Source: Trichoplax sp. H2 (Eukaryota > Placozoa > Uniplacotomia > Trichoplacea). From it: 64,000 bases of DNA. The stretch is taken from assembly GCA_003344405.1 (NCBI GenBank), contig NOWV01000225.1, positions 1 to 64,000 on the forward strand, given 5' to 3'. Made by a program: the position numbers and the translations under genes. The notes under the pieces were generated by a model. The model made no database searches, was not told the DNA's origin, and was given only the letters and a program-made list of their open reading frames with translations. Positions 1 through 14,730 of the stretch are shown here, in pieces. The stretch's first letter is position 1. Each line of letters starts with the position of its first letter.

Positions 1-3000
1 ATTATCAAAATTAATACGATATGGTTCCCAGAGATAGCCGTACATCAGACAATCTGTTCGGTTGGTTATATAATTAAAGGTTACAGATTTCAAATGCGAA
101 TTGACGCATCTAGAAAAGGCACCAGCAAATAATTGTACCCCACAAATCGCAAAGACCAGCCAAAATATAGAACAAACCAAGAATACATTAAATATTGACG
201 GTATCGATAGCAATAGAGCGGCTACTATGATCTAAAACATCATAAAAATTAAAAGTTGATTAATCAAAGGCAGTAGAAGTGTCGGAACTGTATTTCAAAT
301 AATACTAAAGTTTCAAGCGAGTCAATTCTATTAATATTGATCTTGAGTATACATATGAAAGTTTAAAATCATCAAATAGTCAGATATTTCATCATATATT
401 GGTTATGAGCATATTCTGATCAATTCTTTGATTGATTAGACAAGAGATGAATTTATTCCCAACATTACCTGTAAATTGTTCATTCGTGGTATAATTCTAA
501 TAGAACGAAGAGAATTAACGATATTATATAATTTCTTTTCTTCTGTGTCAAGGAAATAAGTTGCGAAAGATAACTATATAAAAATATCAATTAAGAACGA
601 TCAAAGTTGGTTAATATATTTATATTGATACAAAATTATAGATGGCTTAACACTGATGCTATAAGCTGATTACTAGATAGATATTGAAATTAGAGTTTCT
701 CTGATTTCAATGGTGTGTTATGCTATAATTCATACGTCATTATGATTAAGTATGATATGCAGTAAAGAAATCGAATCACAGGTATATGGTAGCATACGCA
801 TACAAATTGTAATGAGTAATAGAAATGTCTTTGTTTCTATATAAAATTTACTTATTACTGTATTTCTGAATTTTCGCTAGTACATTTTTGGTATATTTCA
901 TATTCATAGAACAAATGAATCTGAATAGTGAGCGTACTCGATCTTATTTATTACGTGATAAGTGATATAGAACGATGGCGGATAGATTAAAACTAAAGTA
1001 TAGTACAAACTATTTGAAATACGAATATGGTCCAGGTAAGAAATAAATGATTTTGAAATGTATTTTATAATATAAAGTTTGTACATGAATAATTATGATT
1101 AAAATAGAAATGTAATGCAGACTACTTAGAATTGAACATAACACCGATGATAATTATCAAAGTTCACGTATTAATTAGCCTTCAAAGACATCTCATTATA
1201 ACTAACAGCTGTTTTCATTGCTCTAGAAATAATAAGCCTACCCCAACGATAATAACGTCCATCATTTTCCAGGGACTGGTACAAAAATTTACACAACCAT
1301 GTGCGAAAAAACTGACAATCAGTTCACCAGCAAAAAAAGAATTGATAATGATCTCAAGCATACTAAATGCTGATGGTGATGGCGAAATTGTATTTGTTAC
1401 TCCGTTTTCGTTGATGACCTAAAAATTTCACAAAAAATTCGTTGATGTATTTATTTGATTTTAAAATAAACTTCAACCATTTTTATAAATACTTTTACAT
1501 TACTGAAAAGTAATTTATTTATAGAATTTACAGCTAAGCACTGAGATATATTAATTACTGAGTCTACTGTTCTTTCTAGTTTATAACAAAACTAGGCATG
1601 ATAAATTTCACTGCTAAAATTGTATATTCGAGTGATCTTGGTTACCCTCACCAGTATTACGCAATGAAATATGATTAGCAAAAGCATGAAGGTTTTATAC
1701 CATCGATTCTCTATAACAAGCAACAATTTCTTTCGAATATAAGTAATCAATCGAACTAATTTCCAGTCATAGGTGACTTGGCAATGACAGAAGTTGGTTA
1801 GAAATGACGGGAAAAAAGCTGGAACGGTATTTTCCGATCCGAATAGGAATGTTAATGCCCGTTGAAAATTTTTCTGTATCGAATTGATAATATATTAATG
1901 GTGACAGCTTAAAAGTACATATATCTATTTATTGAGAACGGCTATCTTGCTATGATTATCTACTAAATATTGAAATTAATTAAAATCATCTATATTTACC
2001 TTTTTAGTACCCGATTTCTTTCCATCGACTCCATCCTCAAGTTTTGCTTCAATCCTTTCACTAAGTGTGCCGATCGATGCTTGTGTCTCTCTTCCCGGAT
2101 CTCGTCGGTAAACATGCCTCCTTCGATCAAAATTAGTACTACTAACACTTAATTTTCTTTCTTGATCATTTATATCGGTTGCGGGTATCTGCATTGTATT
2201 TGAATCTTTCCGAAAATGAATATAGTCTTCTCTAGTAATGCTAGACAATTTAGATTAATCAGATATTGCCTTCGTAGATATTCTAATTCATGACCGTTAT
2301 CATAGTTTGTTTTTAACATTTGAAGTATGCCTATGCTATTTTACCATGTTTACTTATTGTCATCTATATGCGATTGGACAGAAATAAATTCATTAGCCCT
2401 ATCTTTACTGATTCGATTGCTGATTCTACTGCTACGTATTACTTACCCATTAAATATCTTTAAATTAGTTGCATTATTTCTTTCTCTTGGACTTAGAATT
2501 ACATCCTTGGTTACTTTTCATCAAAGTAAATAGAAAATGAAATAAAAAATATTAAACTAGAAAGTAAAATATGCGATTTCATTTCCTTCCTTCTATAAGC
2601 GATATAAATAAATATGTACCATCGTCGATATTAGCTAGTGCACCGAAATCCTGAGATTCAATAATCTTTTGCTTGTTTGTTCCATCATCTCATAATTTAG
2701 TCAAGAACGAGTAAATTATATGTATATAAATTATTGTTATTATGATGAAGCTGACGAAAGCAGATTAAAAATAACGACTGGTGCAATAGTCAATCTGCTC
2801 TTAATTAATCGTATGAACTAAATTTTCACTTTGCTAATGTTTAAAAATTCTTATGTAAGACTACCTTCTGTGGTATCTTCAACAATCACTGGCGAAGGTA
2901 TATCTGACGATGGTAGATGGGATGACTCGGATGAAGTATTATACGTTTTACCTCCTCGAAGGGAAGAATTGCTGAATGTATTTTTATGAAAGTAGTTACT

Positions 3001-6000
3001 GATATTTCTCTTCTCATCTACGCTTTCTACTAAAACAAAATCATCTTGTGAAGCTTCGGTTCCAGGGAAATCACTAGCTGTCTTTTTTAATGTCCTAGTC
3101 CGAAATTTTGCTACGTTAGCCATTTGATCATCTTGATCTGATTCATTTTGATCATGTAAGTCACCAGCTGTAGAACTATTAATGACATTCCGGTTGAATT
3201 TTAAGGGATTTTTTAATCTACGTATGGCGACTCTTCTGCCAATTTTGGGGGGACTTTCTTTTAATTCTATATTCTGTTTCATTTGAGGAGTACTCTTACT
3301 TTGTGACAATCTACCAGAAAAAAGCATTTTTCTTTTCTTGACATTCGTCTGCTCAACGGTGTTTGGATTTAAAATAGCGACGCCATGAATGCTAGCACCT
3401 TCAATATTATTGCTATGCAAGGTGGTTAGTGAATGAGGATCTCGCTCAATTGAGTTACGAGAGGAATTACGATTAGTTTCTCCACTGGTGCCACTTTTTA
3501 TCTGATGATGATTGCCTATTTGTTCATTTTTTTCAATATTAACATTGAAGTCTTTCGTGATAATAGGTTGCTCTTTTTGAGAATTTATATCCACCTTATC
3601 ATTCTCAGCTTCAATTAAAATAGGACTATTCGTAGTATTCGATGTCATCAGTGTCTCACTAGTTAATTTGATAGGGTTCCTGATCATTAAATTACCATTA
3701 TCATCTATTGCCATTTGATCTAGATTACTATCATTGCTTTTGGTATCTGTTGGACCATCTTGATTTATATACGCATTTTCGCTGGTATGATAAATACTAG
3801 TCTCTGAAGCAATTTTATTTTCATTTGCAGTACTGATTGGCACCGAAATCAGTTCTTCTTCTATATCTGAACATTTACTGTCTTTCTCTTTCCTAGAATG
3901 ATGGTAGCATGGATTAGTTAAAGTTGCCCACACTCTATCCACTTTCATAGCTCGAGACATTCTCTGCATTCGAGTTAGGCCTTCTTTCTTATTATCATCA
4001 TCGTTATCACCATTATTACAGTTGTTAACTTCACCATTATTGATGCTATCCTCTTCAATCGATGCGTTCTCCAATGAGCTAAGTAACATAGCTAAAAATA
4101 AATTTAAAACCTACAAAAAAATAATCAAAGATATCAATTCTATTAATACCTCTAATATTCCTTTTTCTACAGTTTTAGTTTCAATTTTAACTAATTAATA
4201 CAATTTTAATGTGCCATACAATTCAGCATACCAATAAATTGCCAATAATATACGCGGAAAGAAAAAATACGATAGATACATATGAACCAGTGGCTTTTAT
4301 AGCATCGTTAACAGGACCCGACCATTCACCACATATAATGCGAAAAATAACTAAGCATGAATTAAAGAAGCCATCAAAATTAAATCTAGGCTGATTTTTG
4401 CCAAATGTTTTTTTATAGCCTGGTTCAAATAGTTTTACGCCCAAGACAGCGAATATGTAGATATAAATCAGAACCATTAAGCCGATATACATGATTGCTG
4501 ACGAACTTTTACCCAATGCTGATAATAATTTACGCATAGCCGGCCATGATTTAGCCAACTTGAATACACGAAACTAAAAAGTTGGTATAGATATTAGAAT
4601 GACTTTATATCAAATCGCTACTAATAAATTACAAAATTTCAACGAAATATGGATTATGTCAATAGAAAAATAAACAGGTTAATCACATATAGAAAATTTC
4701 ATAACATACCACGCGGCAAGTTCTCAATGCATTGACAGTTGCCGTAGAAATCTGCATTAAGGTTAAAACGACATCAACTATACCAATAACGGTAACGATA
4801 AAGTCAAGAATATTCCATTTACTTTTTACATAACAATGCGGAGTTAGTGCTATTACTTTTAATACCATTTCCACCACAAATAGCGATGCAAATGCCTATT
4901 AAACAATAGATAAAAGCATAAGTAATAAATTTGGTAATTTTTGTTCATTATATATTACTTATATCTTTAAAAGTCTTTAACGATTAATAGATACTTTATT
5001 TTAAGAGAAAGTGCCGCAGTTTGTAACATTAGATTCAAAATCTTGTAATTATTAATTGCATCAATAGCTGTAATCAATATTAATAGTGATATTGTATGAT
5101 AAATTGATCTTTTTCTTTGAATAAGCAGTTTTAGACCGTATCTATTATTAAGCACAATACTCGTAAAATTTTTAATATTTAATAAACTCTTAAAATACTT
5201 GATGGTATAATTCGTTTGCGTTCCACTATGGAATGAAAATTTAATCAAATTATCTACTAAGGATTCAATTTTAATATTATAATGCGATATGTACGATAAT
5301 AGAGTAAAGACGTAAATACTGAATCAATATACAAGTACAGGATGTGAACATGTCGAGATTCTGCTCGAAATGTTGTTACAACATAGAATTTTAAATTTGA
5401 TGCCTTACCGTGCGAAAGACAATGCCGTGCTTAAGCATATCTTCATATTAGTTATACTTTTACTTACAATAAATTTCAATCCCTATCGATCAGAAAATAC
5501 TGCCGTTAATGTATTCTACTTACATAGCCAACATACGTCTCCCATGGCCATGGAGTTAAAGGATTAGAAAGAGCCAGAATCACAAAATCGCAAAGAACGC
5601 AGGTAATCATAAAGATCTCAAAAGTAACACTTTGAACTATTTTTAATAAGAATTTTCTTATTTTTTCATTTGCTGATTTCTTGGTTGTAGCTACTGCATG
5701 TATGGCAATGACACAATTTAATGTAGTATATTCAACCATCCCAAGAGAATCTAAAAATCCAAGTTAAACACAGTGGGATGTTATTAGTTTACCAATTTTG
5801 AAATTGAAATATCATAAATTTACAACTAAACTAACAATAGCCGCAATGTACACTACAATTTATTAAATAATTAAATTGCGCATAGATTTCTCAAAGGTTT
5901 ATAAAATTATAAAATACATAAATACATATGGCTTCTTACTTCTGTTTTCATTCATTCGAATGGACTGATTGCTAGCTTTTGATAAATTAATTTCTCTACC

Positions 6001-9000
6001 ATTTATTGATAACTTGTCGGAAAAGTCATTACATGGAATCAGGAGCTCACCACTAGAGTTATTTTTCTTGCCACCATCAGATAAACTAATTTTCTCTAAT
6101 CTTAAATTATTGGCCGAAAGACTACTTTCCAAGGCTCTTTCAGGTACATTTTCCGGAGCTGGCTTTAAAGCATTATGATATTCTCTACCATTAACTTCTT
6201 CGGAAAGTTCAATATTTATCAAATCATTGCACCTCATGTTATCTTCGTCATTACTATTTATAGTATAAGAGAAGGAAGATCTTGGTTCGATGATTTTACT
6301 TTGATTGACTGAAATTTTATTCTGATGTTGTTTTTGAGGCTTTTTAGGCTTTTTAGCTAGTCTTGAATAAAAAATGGAGAAGCAACCAGCGTGTCCTGCT
6401 GGTTGCCAAAGTTGAGGTGGGACTTCTAATAAATAGGGAATCAGCGTTTCATTTCTTGTCATTTGGATAAATTTTTCGATATTTGTTTGCTGATTTAGTT
6501 AAAGGAAGTAAGAAATGTGAATTATTAAACTACTAGGGAACCCATATAGATATCGCTAAAGCTCAAACTGAATATAATCTTATAATCGATTCTTATCCTA
6601 AGCCAGTTGTATAGCCTCAATGCTACTATGTTACACCGGTATTCAAGAAATAACATAGCATTAAAGTTATTATGCTGTGCCATTAATTTAATTAGTAAAA
6701 ATGATCCTAACTGAACAGCAAGCTACCAATAATAATTTATTTGTATATTACTTATAGTCTATGTATTACTAATTCAGTTCGTAACGTAAAGTATGTTAGC
6801 TGTCATACCTGTTCTTTTACAAGTTTTTGCTGTTTACTATAAGCCATTGATACAACAGCTAATATTAAATTTAATAAATAATCGCTCCCAAGGAAGATGA
6901 TAGCTAAAAAATAAGGGAAGTACCATATACTTGTAGCTCTAAGAACCTAACTCGAATTAAAAAAGGAGCACCATAAGTATATTTATAGCGGAACTATGAT
7001 AGCTATAACTTTGAAAAAACATAAGCATGATTACACTAATTCAATAAATAAAATTTAATAAAAAAAGTACTGTCACAACACTAAATAGTAAGTTTGATCA
7101 TTCATATCATACGGTTTGATAATCTGTATCCCATTGATCTTGCGTCACGATTTGTAAGTTTACATATAACGATAGAGGAAAGTTATCGAAACTGAGTAAG
7201 CCACGGCCGGGATTAGGAAATAATCCTTCATAGCAGGAATAGCCGCTTGGACACAAACTTTATGGAAGCACATATAAATATGTAGAGAATTGTGACTATC
7301 CCACTGTGCTGATTACACATTATAATTACATCTAATTACCATCAATCTAATATTAATAACATGCCACGAAAAAATTCAATTGCACTACTTACTAATTATC
7401 GGAAGTATTACCACATACTTTTGTTTCACCATCAATATAAAGCCAATTACCTATCCAATATTTAAAGAAAGTCTCAGAATCAGCTACAAGATTAACATAT
7501 TAAACGTAAGAATCAGCAGTAAAACAAGATAGAGAACTTATTTGTTAGCACCAAAATATGCAATAAATATATGTAGAGAAAGTATCGTATAAGTTACCGA
7601 AAACTTTTAAAATCTGGTATTTTGTAAAATACCTGAAACTGCCAAATTGCCGCTAACCTTTATTATTAACGGCAATTTGCTAAATCAGCCATTTTATACA
7701 CAAACATTCCTAGCACAACATTTTATAGCACTGCCGTCTTATTAATATAGGTCAAATTAGCATAAACTGCGAATTATAATTGCTAGAATACAAGAAAAAC
7801 TTACTCGTATTGGTCACAAACTGGTTGAATGATGCATAGCTACCATTGTAATTTGATGCATTATACGTTAAGCAACACTTTCTTGTTAATACTCCCATGA
7901 ATAACTGTACGCCCAATAGCGCCACACCACATAAGAAGAACAGCGTTAAAGAGAGTACAGTTACTAACATATGGATAGACTGGAAAACAGCATTAACGAT
8001 GCTTTTCAATCCTATCAAGGTTTTTTAATCAATTTTAGTTAGAGAGCCCAACATAGCGGTTTATTCAATCATCCCGATCTCATTATTTTTCAATATAACT
8101 AGACGCAATACCAGATCAAATAAATTAAATACTGCTACACTAAGGGCAATTTTAATAGCTTTAATTTACCTTTCACCATCGTCACCATTCTGATCGCTCT
8201 TAGAACTCGAATAACGCTGATACCTGGGATTACATTTAAGCCTGGTACAAATACTGTATATCTAATACGAATATTATAATAAAGCGAACTATTAACAAGA
8301 AATAATTTTGAATACAAGTCATAATTAAACCTAATAAAATATTCTGATTTAATATTTAATACTGTATACAGCTTTTACACAAAATTGAATGAAAGGAGGA
8401 CAACAAAAAAAGTAGTGGTATTAAACTATTGCAACTATGCAATTACCCTACTATAACAATAACCAAATCCAGCCAATTCCATAGATCCCTTAGAAAGCAA
8501 AATTTATGACGAAACAATCCTCGAGCAGTAATTTTAAGTAGCATTTCTATGGTATAAATCGCGTTAAAAATCGCCCTAGAGGGAAATTAAAGTAGAGATT
8601 CATTTATCATTGAAGAGCTCAAAATCTTAACTACGTATCTAAATGTAAATTAGCATTTAAGTAAACTTATGTCTTAAAGAACAGCAAAGAGACTAGTCTT
8701 AATCTGATTTTTACTTACGATGCATATAGAGGAATAGTATACGGTAAGGCAATTATAACGCAATTAACGACAATAGCTAAAAGAATTATGAATTCAAAAT
8801 ACTTCAAGATAAGTTAAGGGCAGAGATCAGAGGAATAAATATTTTTTATTATTTTATTATTAAAGCTTAAGCTTAATTAATTTTTCATATGTATATCATG
8901 CAACTAAAATGGATATTGATTAGTCATAATCTTAACAGCCAGGTATCGAATCCAATTATCAGGTTCGAGCACAAAAAGGGACTTGGCTGTATTAAATCGA

Positions 9001-11798
9001 TAAACTTCATAAGAACCAAATCGCCTGACAATAATACAAAATGTCTAAAGAAAAAGATAGAAAATTAATTTGATAGATTTAGTTTCCCAAGAAATCAATT
9101 ATAAGGATAGATAAGTCTTTATACATAATTGCAATCTTTGTTTAAATATTATTAAAATTCCGAAAGAACGCCACAATTGAAATCATAATCTATACTATAG
9201 AATATAGATATGCAAATAATCTTAAATCATACAGTATATGCTTTTATATCACACTAATTTTGATCGCTTACTAATTGATTATAGATTATTGAAACATGTG
9301 AGATCTTAAATACAGATATTTTTGATATGCTTGTATGCAAATTAATGCATCATACTCGTACACTGGTTAAAGGGCAATTGTATTACACAACTGATATAAC
9401 TAGCCGATATAGGTAACATTTAATTCAATGCCCTTGCAATAGCAAATGAACAGTTATATTTAGAGATTTATTCTATAGGGCGGAGTATTCGATGTCTATC
9501 GTAAGAGTATAATTATAGAAGGATAAAAATTAAGAAATGATCACAAGTAAATACGGTAAAGAAATTACCAATCGATTTCCTATAATATACTATGATTTGT
9601 GACTTATTGACATTATCCTAACGCCTCTACTACATGGCGCTAGTATCTATTGTGGTTATCGACAATATCTACTTTCGTAATTTGCCTATATTAATGTAAG
9701 ATATCCCAAATTGTTACTATATTTCCCATCTCAATATATCATTACTAGAAATCATAGATTTTGGAATACTGTAAAAATTTTAGAGCGGTCTGTTATTTCA
9801 CGATCCAAACTCGTTATACTTGATAGAAATTTTTCAGATACCGTCGGATTAGTATCCGGCCACATTAGAGGAGCAACATATACATGAAAGAGACCTTTAA
9901 TGCTATATATGCGCTAATACTTTAACTGATATAAAAAGGAAACAGCGGGAGCGACAAGAAAATTATTAGAAACGACTTCTACAGTATGTAAGACACTGTA
10001 TTTGTATGTCACAATTTCTTACAAGAATTCCTCCAGCATGCCATAATTCCATAATAATGGGTTATACTGTGGTAATAATTCCAACTTTATTAAAAATATT
10101 TCAGTCATATTATAGGCCAAGGTATTTTAATCAATTTTTCAAGGTTTTACAGTATCGCATCAAGATTAACTGATGCAATAAATGGATACCCAAGCTCTAC
10201 TCTATGTACGAATTGATAATATGCAGGTATTTATACATACATATTATAGGCACAAGCTGGTATATAGTGGCATCATTCTTACTAGGGATACATAAAAATA
10301 GCGAATATATTNNNNNNNNNNNNNNNNNNNNTATATACAGTAAGCTGTTGAGTTACTAATATGGCTATAGGTAAAAATAGAACTGTAAATCATATATTAG
10401 GATATGGTTAATTCATTGTACTTTGGCTGGTGTGAATAATGTCTACGTAAGTACTGTAGTCGTATCCATATTGGATTAATGATGGTCCGCAGTAGAATAG
10501 TCTTACTAAGAATAATTTAACTATGTGTAAAATAAGGTAAAAGGTTGCCATGCGGATTGTAGCTGCGAATGCTACGAAAAGTATAAAAGCATTCAACTTT
10601 AGATTATTCTGTTAGTTTGTTCTAGAAGTCTTTAGAAGTAGTATTCGGCTAGAGTAGAGCTGTGTAGTTAATCTTTGTATAAGATTCAATAAAGCTCTTA
10701 TTTTTCTAAAATTTGGAATTTCGTGATTGGTATATATCACACGCATCAAGATTAACTGATGCAATAAATGGATACCCAAGCTCTACTCTATGTACGAATT
10801 GATAATATGCAGGTATTTATACATACATATTATAGGCACAAGCTGGTATATAGTGGCATCATTCTTACTAGGGATACATAAAAATAGCGAATATATTATC
10901 GTAATAGTGTAAACTTTGCGATTCTTGATAGCTTGTAATCAAGGCCTTTGGAATATGAAATAAGTTTATAACAATACGATAAGAACTTATCCTAACCTGG
11001 TAGGATATCTAAGAGTAACGTGTGTTTTACTAGGACACGCACAAGTATCTATATTCTACCTATGTACCATAACATCTAGACTTTGATAAGAATTACAATT
11101 TTGGCGTAAAGACCATATTAAGAGAGAAATTTAGTTTATTTGGAACTTGCGGGTAGAAAGAAATAGTCCGTACTGACTCTGAATTACAAGAAAGTGAAAT
11201 TTTACGCGTAAATTAAATTTTTGCTTATTATAGGCCAATTTATATTAGTTTTTTTCCAATAATTAAAGGCTAACAGCACGTGTTTGACTTAAAATGTGAC
11301 AAAGTCATACTAAACTACTGAATTATATTCTTGTAGTAATCAGTATAACACTACTTTCAATATTGTACACTGTTTGGAGGTGAAAATAAACTGAAGCGAT
11401 GCTAATATTAAAGGTGTAGAAGCTATCGGAACGATCAAAAAGATAAGTTAGATGATAATCGGCTTAATAAAATAGAATTTGAATCAATTATAATGATTGT
11501 AGCAATTAAGGCAGTATAAAGATAACGTAAAAGAAAAGTAAATATAACCTATTCTATTCGTTGTACTTACATTGTCCTGCGTTTCGTCAAAATCGACAAC
11601 ATATTTGCCGATAAGTTGACTTTCTTCCAAAATGCGATATCGACGAGAATTTTCATCGGTAGAAACCACTTCTATGTCACTGTCATCATCTGTAACCGCT
11701 TGAACATCTTTTAATTTGACTTCAGCGCCTCCATCAGCATTAATATCGATATGATAAGTAGATTTTCTTCGTACATTATTCCTATTTGAAAAAGCCAT
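1..11798 (-). CDS. NavA: voltage-gated sodium channel, Nav2-like (3' end off window)
   Basis: Pore-forming alpha subunit of a four-domain voltage-gated cation channel in the plasma membrane. Exons read on the minus strand: 11571-11798, 8917-9044, 8719-8802, 8447-8575, 8170-8261, 7805-8011, 7393-7450, 7113-7258, 6809-6938, ~5940-6462, 5524-5750, 4710-4895, 4232-4573, 2865-4110, 2000-2240, 1652-1873, 1242-1418, 469-573, and 1-231 running off the edge. The start is the ATG at 11798. The N-terminus ends in the family-type segment before exon 2 (GKYVVDFDETQDN). Domain I filter is TQDQWDTDY (D), domain II is CGEWSGP (E). Domain II S4 is full (ALRTCRVFRVFKLAK). Domain III S4 has R to N at two charge positions. 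Domain III S5 (SIPSIFNVFLVC) is the last part seen; the domain III filter and domain IV lie off the window. Linkers I-II and II-III are long, acidic and Asn/Ser-rich. Intron 1 (about 2.5 kb) holds the assembly gap. Family certain; exact ion selectivity unknown. Confidence 0.92.
8803..8916 (-). other. NavA intron 2: U12-like, ATATCC 5' end
   Basis: Intron of about 114 nt following a 128-nt exon, at the same codon and phase as the U12-type introns of NavB and NavC. The 5' end reads ATATCCATTT, near the minor-spliceosome consensus ATATCCTT. A branch-like CCTTAAC lies about 11 nt before the 3' end. Frame and alignment with the paralogs (14 residues from the junction to the conserved N-C of S1) require a cut after TTGAA, giving unusual AT-AA ends. 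Confidence 0.7.
10156..10311. repeat. 156-bp perfect direct repeat, copy 1
   Basis: Identical by eye over 156 bp to 10742-10897 and ends directly at the N run. Both copies lie in NavA intron 1. No target-site duplication, terminal inverted repeat or ORF marks it as a mobile element. Confidence 0.93.
10312..10331. other. Assembly gap (20 N)
   Basis: Twenty N in NavA intron 1. The left side of the gap ends exactly where a 156-bp segment ends whose perfect second copy lies 431 bp further on, which suggests an unresolved contig join rather than a measured gap. Confidence 0.99.
10742..10897. repeat. 156-bp perfect direct repeat, copy 2
   Basis: Second copy of 10156-10311, with no visible mismatch. 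The 410 bp between gap and copy 2 may be a contig placed beside its own overlap. Confidence 0.93.
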
Positions 11799-14730
11799 GT
11801 CTACGACTTGCAGTACTTAAGTTAGATCTACGAAGATTCCAAGCTTTCTTTAGTTAATTCATCCAAGAAGAGAATATTCAATAGAATCGCAAATTCTAAA
11901 TAGAAATGATTCTGCTATCGTAACTGTTTATTTAACTCTCAAATATGAAATTGGACAAATATACAACATACAAGTACAGCGCTCAACTTAACTACGTTAC
12001 TCTTATGATAACCATAAATTATTATTTGAATTTTTTGTTGCGTATACCGGATATGATCGACTATAAGGATAGTCTAATTAAATTATGGCATTCAAAAGTC
12101 ACTAAGAACAATGCATACTATACAATAGGTAAATTATTATGAAATTTTTCGATTTTAGTTGCATCAGACGCCTTTTAATACACTTAAACGATAATTATAT
12201 AACCGCTTTAAATCATCATATGCTATACAATGGATTAAACTAACCATTTTAGTCTATTCTGGCGAGGCCATATGGCTCTATTAATTATTGACGAGTCCTA
12301 ATCAAAAGTTATTACCATTTTATTCATAATAAATAATTATGATGGATATAATTTATAGATGATCAAAAATATATGTTCTATTCAAAACTATACTTAAGGA
12401 TGACACATTATACGCCTAGGAATTTATTGACCCCTAGAAAATGTTGCATAGAATATTTTGTGATATCAAAAATAATTTCTAGTAGTGATAAAAATCAATT
12501 TAACGTAGGTAATTACTAAAATATGCTTTAGAAGTTCAATTACAACCTGAACTAGCAAATCCTTCCAGCGAAATGGGTTTACTTTAGTATTTTGGAAACT
12601 GTTCCCTAGAATTTCTAAAATGAATATTTTAACAGAAGTTAATGTAGATATGAGTTCTCAATCTTATCTTGTGTAATACCAAATTCCAATTATAGTACAC
12701 AATATAACTCCATGCAACAACTGCTAAATAAGGGTTTAGTAAGCCATATGTCAAGATTATTAGATTATTTTAGATCGAATTAGCTTTAAATAATGAAAAT
12801 TTTTACCTGCCTTATGGGTATTTGTCAGATAAATAAATTGCAACTGAAGAATAGAATACCGTTACAATAATTAAAACATTTAATGAAAGTGTTCTCTTAA
12901 AAATATAGAAGAGCTTGAAAAAATTTTGATCTCGCCTACATATTAGACATGTCGTTCATTTTTTGGCTGTATTATATTGGTTCTATTTGGACGGTGATTT
13001 TAGCTAATATCTCCAATTTAATGCCGGAAATTTTTGCTTAGTCCATGGATCGAAATGATCAAAGTGAAATAATCATGGCGCATATAATTCTTACATTCTT
13101 ACATGCGGAATGGATCAGTTTAATAGTATGAGCTAAGGATGTATTATGAATCACCAGGAAACAGTTTATATGTTACATACGAGCACCCATTATCAAAATT
13201 CAATGCAATTAGCAAAAACTAATAACTAATTAACTAAGTGACGCTCATCTTCTAATCCAATTTTCCCTCTGTAAGATTCTTATTTGTGATGTGCCTCTGA
13301 GGTTACAGCCATGGACTATTCAATTTCTATGGTGTAGAAATTTAGTATTTCATGATACGGCATTGCTATCCGGACTTTGTTTGTCCAGTATTATACTATC
13401 AGCCATATGTACAGTTAATTGAGCAAGTTAGAATAATCAGTTTGGAAAATTAATTATTCTATCTATAGATTAGATCTGCCGGAATAATGTCATTTTACTA
13501 AATTTCAGTAACGTCTATATCAGCAATCTTGTCATGTTCTGGCATGTCATCAGGTGATTCTATGGCATTTTTAAACATCTATCTGATTTAGAGCTACAAT
13601 CTCAATACTATCAGTAAGAGAATACCTTGGAAGTTTTAACAGGTCTACAACAACTATCTATATCACAATATAAGAGGATTGAAAGCCTCATCACTAATAT
13701 AAGAGTTTAAGTATACAAGTATAAGTAGGTGATAGTATCTTTATTACTGTGAAAAGACTAGCTTATATATCAATCATTAAAATTTCAAATCAAGATGTGA
13801 TGAATTTTATTGATCATAAAGCAATGGAAAATACCAAGTAAAGCTCAAACGACCTTGGGAATACAATCTAGCTGGCCATTAAATAATATACTTAGATCAT
13901 TGTTCCACAGAATTACCAAAGAAACGCATAAATCATGTTGATCCTTTTGGAGACGCATAAATTATTCATAATACACAAACATATTACATATTCATGAGAT
14001 GATATTAAAGTGCAGCTCCAAAAATAGTTAAAGATTGAGGTTATAATTTTAAATAGAATTGTTAAAGTCGTAGACTAAATTGTGAGGTTACAAGAAGCAT
14101 CTATTTATAGATGATATTCACGGTAGGAAGGCAGAAGTTTTGCAGAGACACTTATATTACTTACCACGGGTAGACTCTGTTGCAAAATATTGGACAGTGA
14201 AACAGTTTTAGACTAAAGATAGATAATCCTTGATAATTTGATACCCAAACTAATTTTACACAATTTAGTAAAGTTTAAAATAGATAAGGTGCTTGTTATC
14301 TTGTTACATTATTTTGAGACTCTCTATCATAGATATGCACTCCATTTTAGTAAGGAAATTATGCAACAGTTATGATTCATAAATAAATTCATAGCCAGAC
14401 GCAGTTATAATTGCTGCCACATCTACTGCAATGATATAGATTATTTTAATCAAATATTATGTACGACATCGACCAGTATGTAATAACTAAAGAACTATAG
14501 AAAATTGATTTAGTAATTGAAATTTCTTTTTATGGTTGAATATACCCGTAGATTATTTAAATAAAATAATTACTACATATTGCCTTATAATACTACCGTA
14601 GTAGATATTACTTGTCATAAGTAAAGCTATCTCATCCTTAAAATCATTATAGAATTATTTTCTATGATATGCTATATATCTATACAGATACTCGTATCCT
14701 GAATAGACCAGCAGAGAGTAATCCCTTACT
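11799..14730. other. Intergenic spacer between NavB 3' end and NavA 5' end
   Basis: About 2.9 kb of AT-rich DNA between the stop of NavB and the start of NavA. It should hold the NavB 3' UTR and the NavA promoter and 5' UTR, but I could not place either. No ORF of note, repeat or RNA gene was recognised. Confidence 0.6.

Noticed and set aside
12950-13620. Plus-strand fragments resembling membrane segments (SFIFWLYYIGSIW; ILTFLHAEW) that could be a decayed channel
   Set aside because: Frames are short with stops between them, no filter or S4 pattern can be aligned with confidence, and AT-rich DNA often yields such hydrophobic readings.
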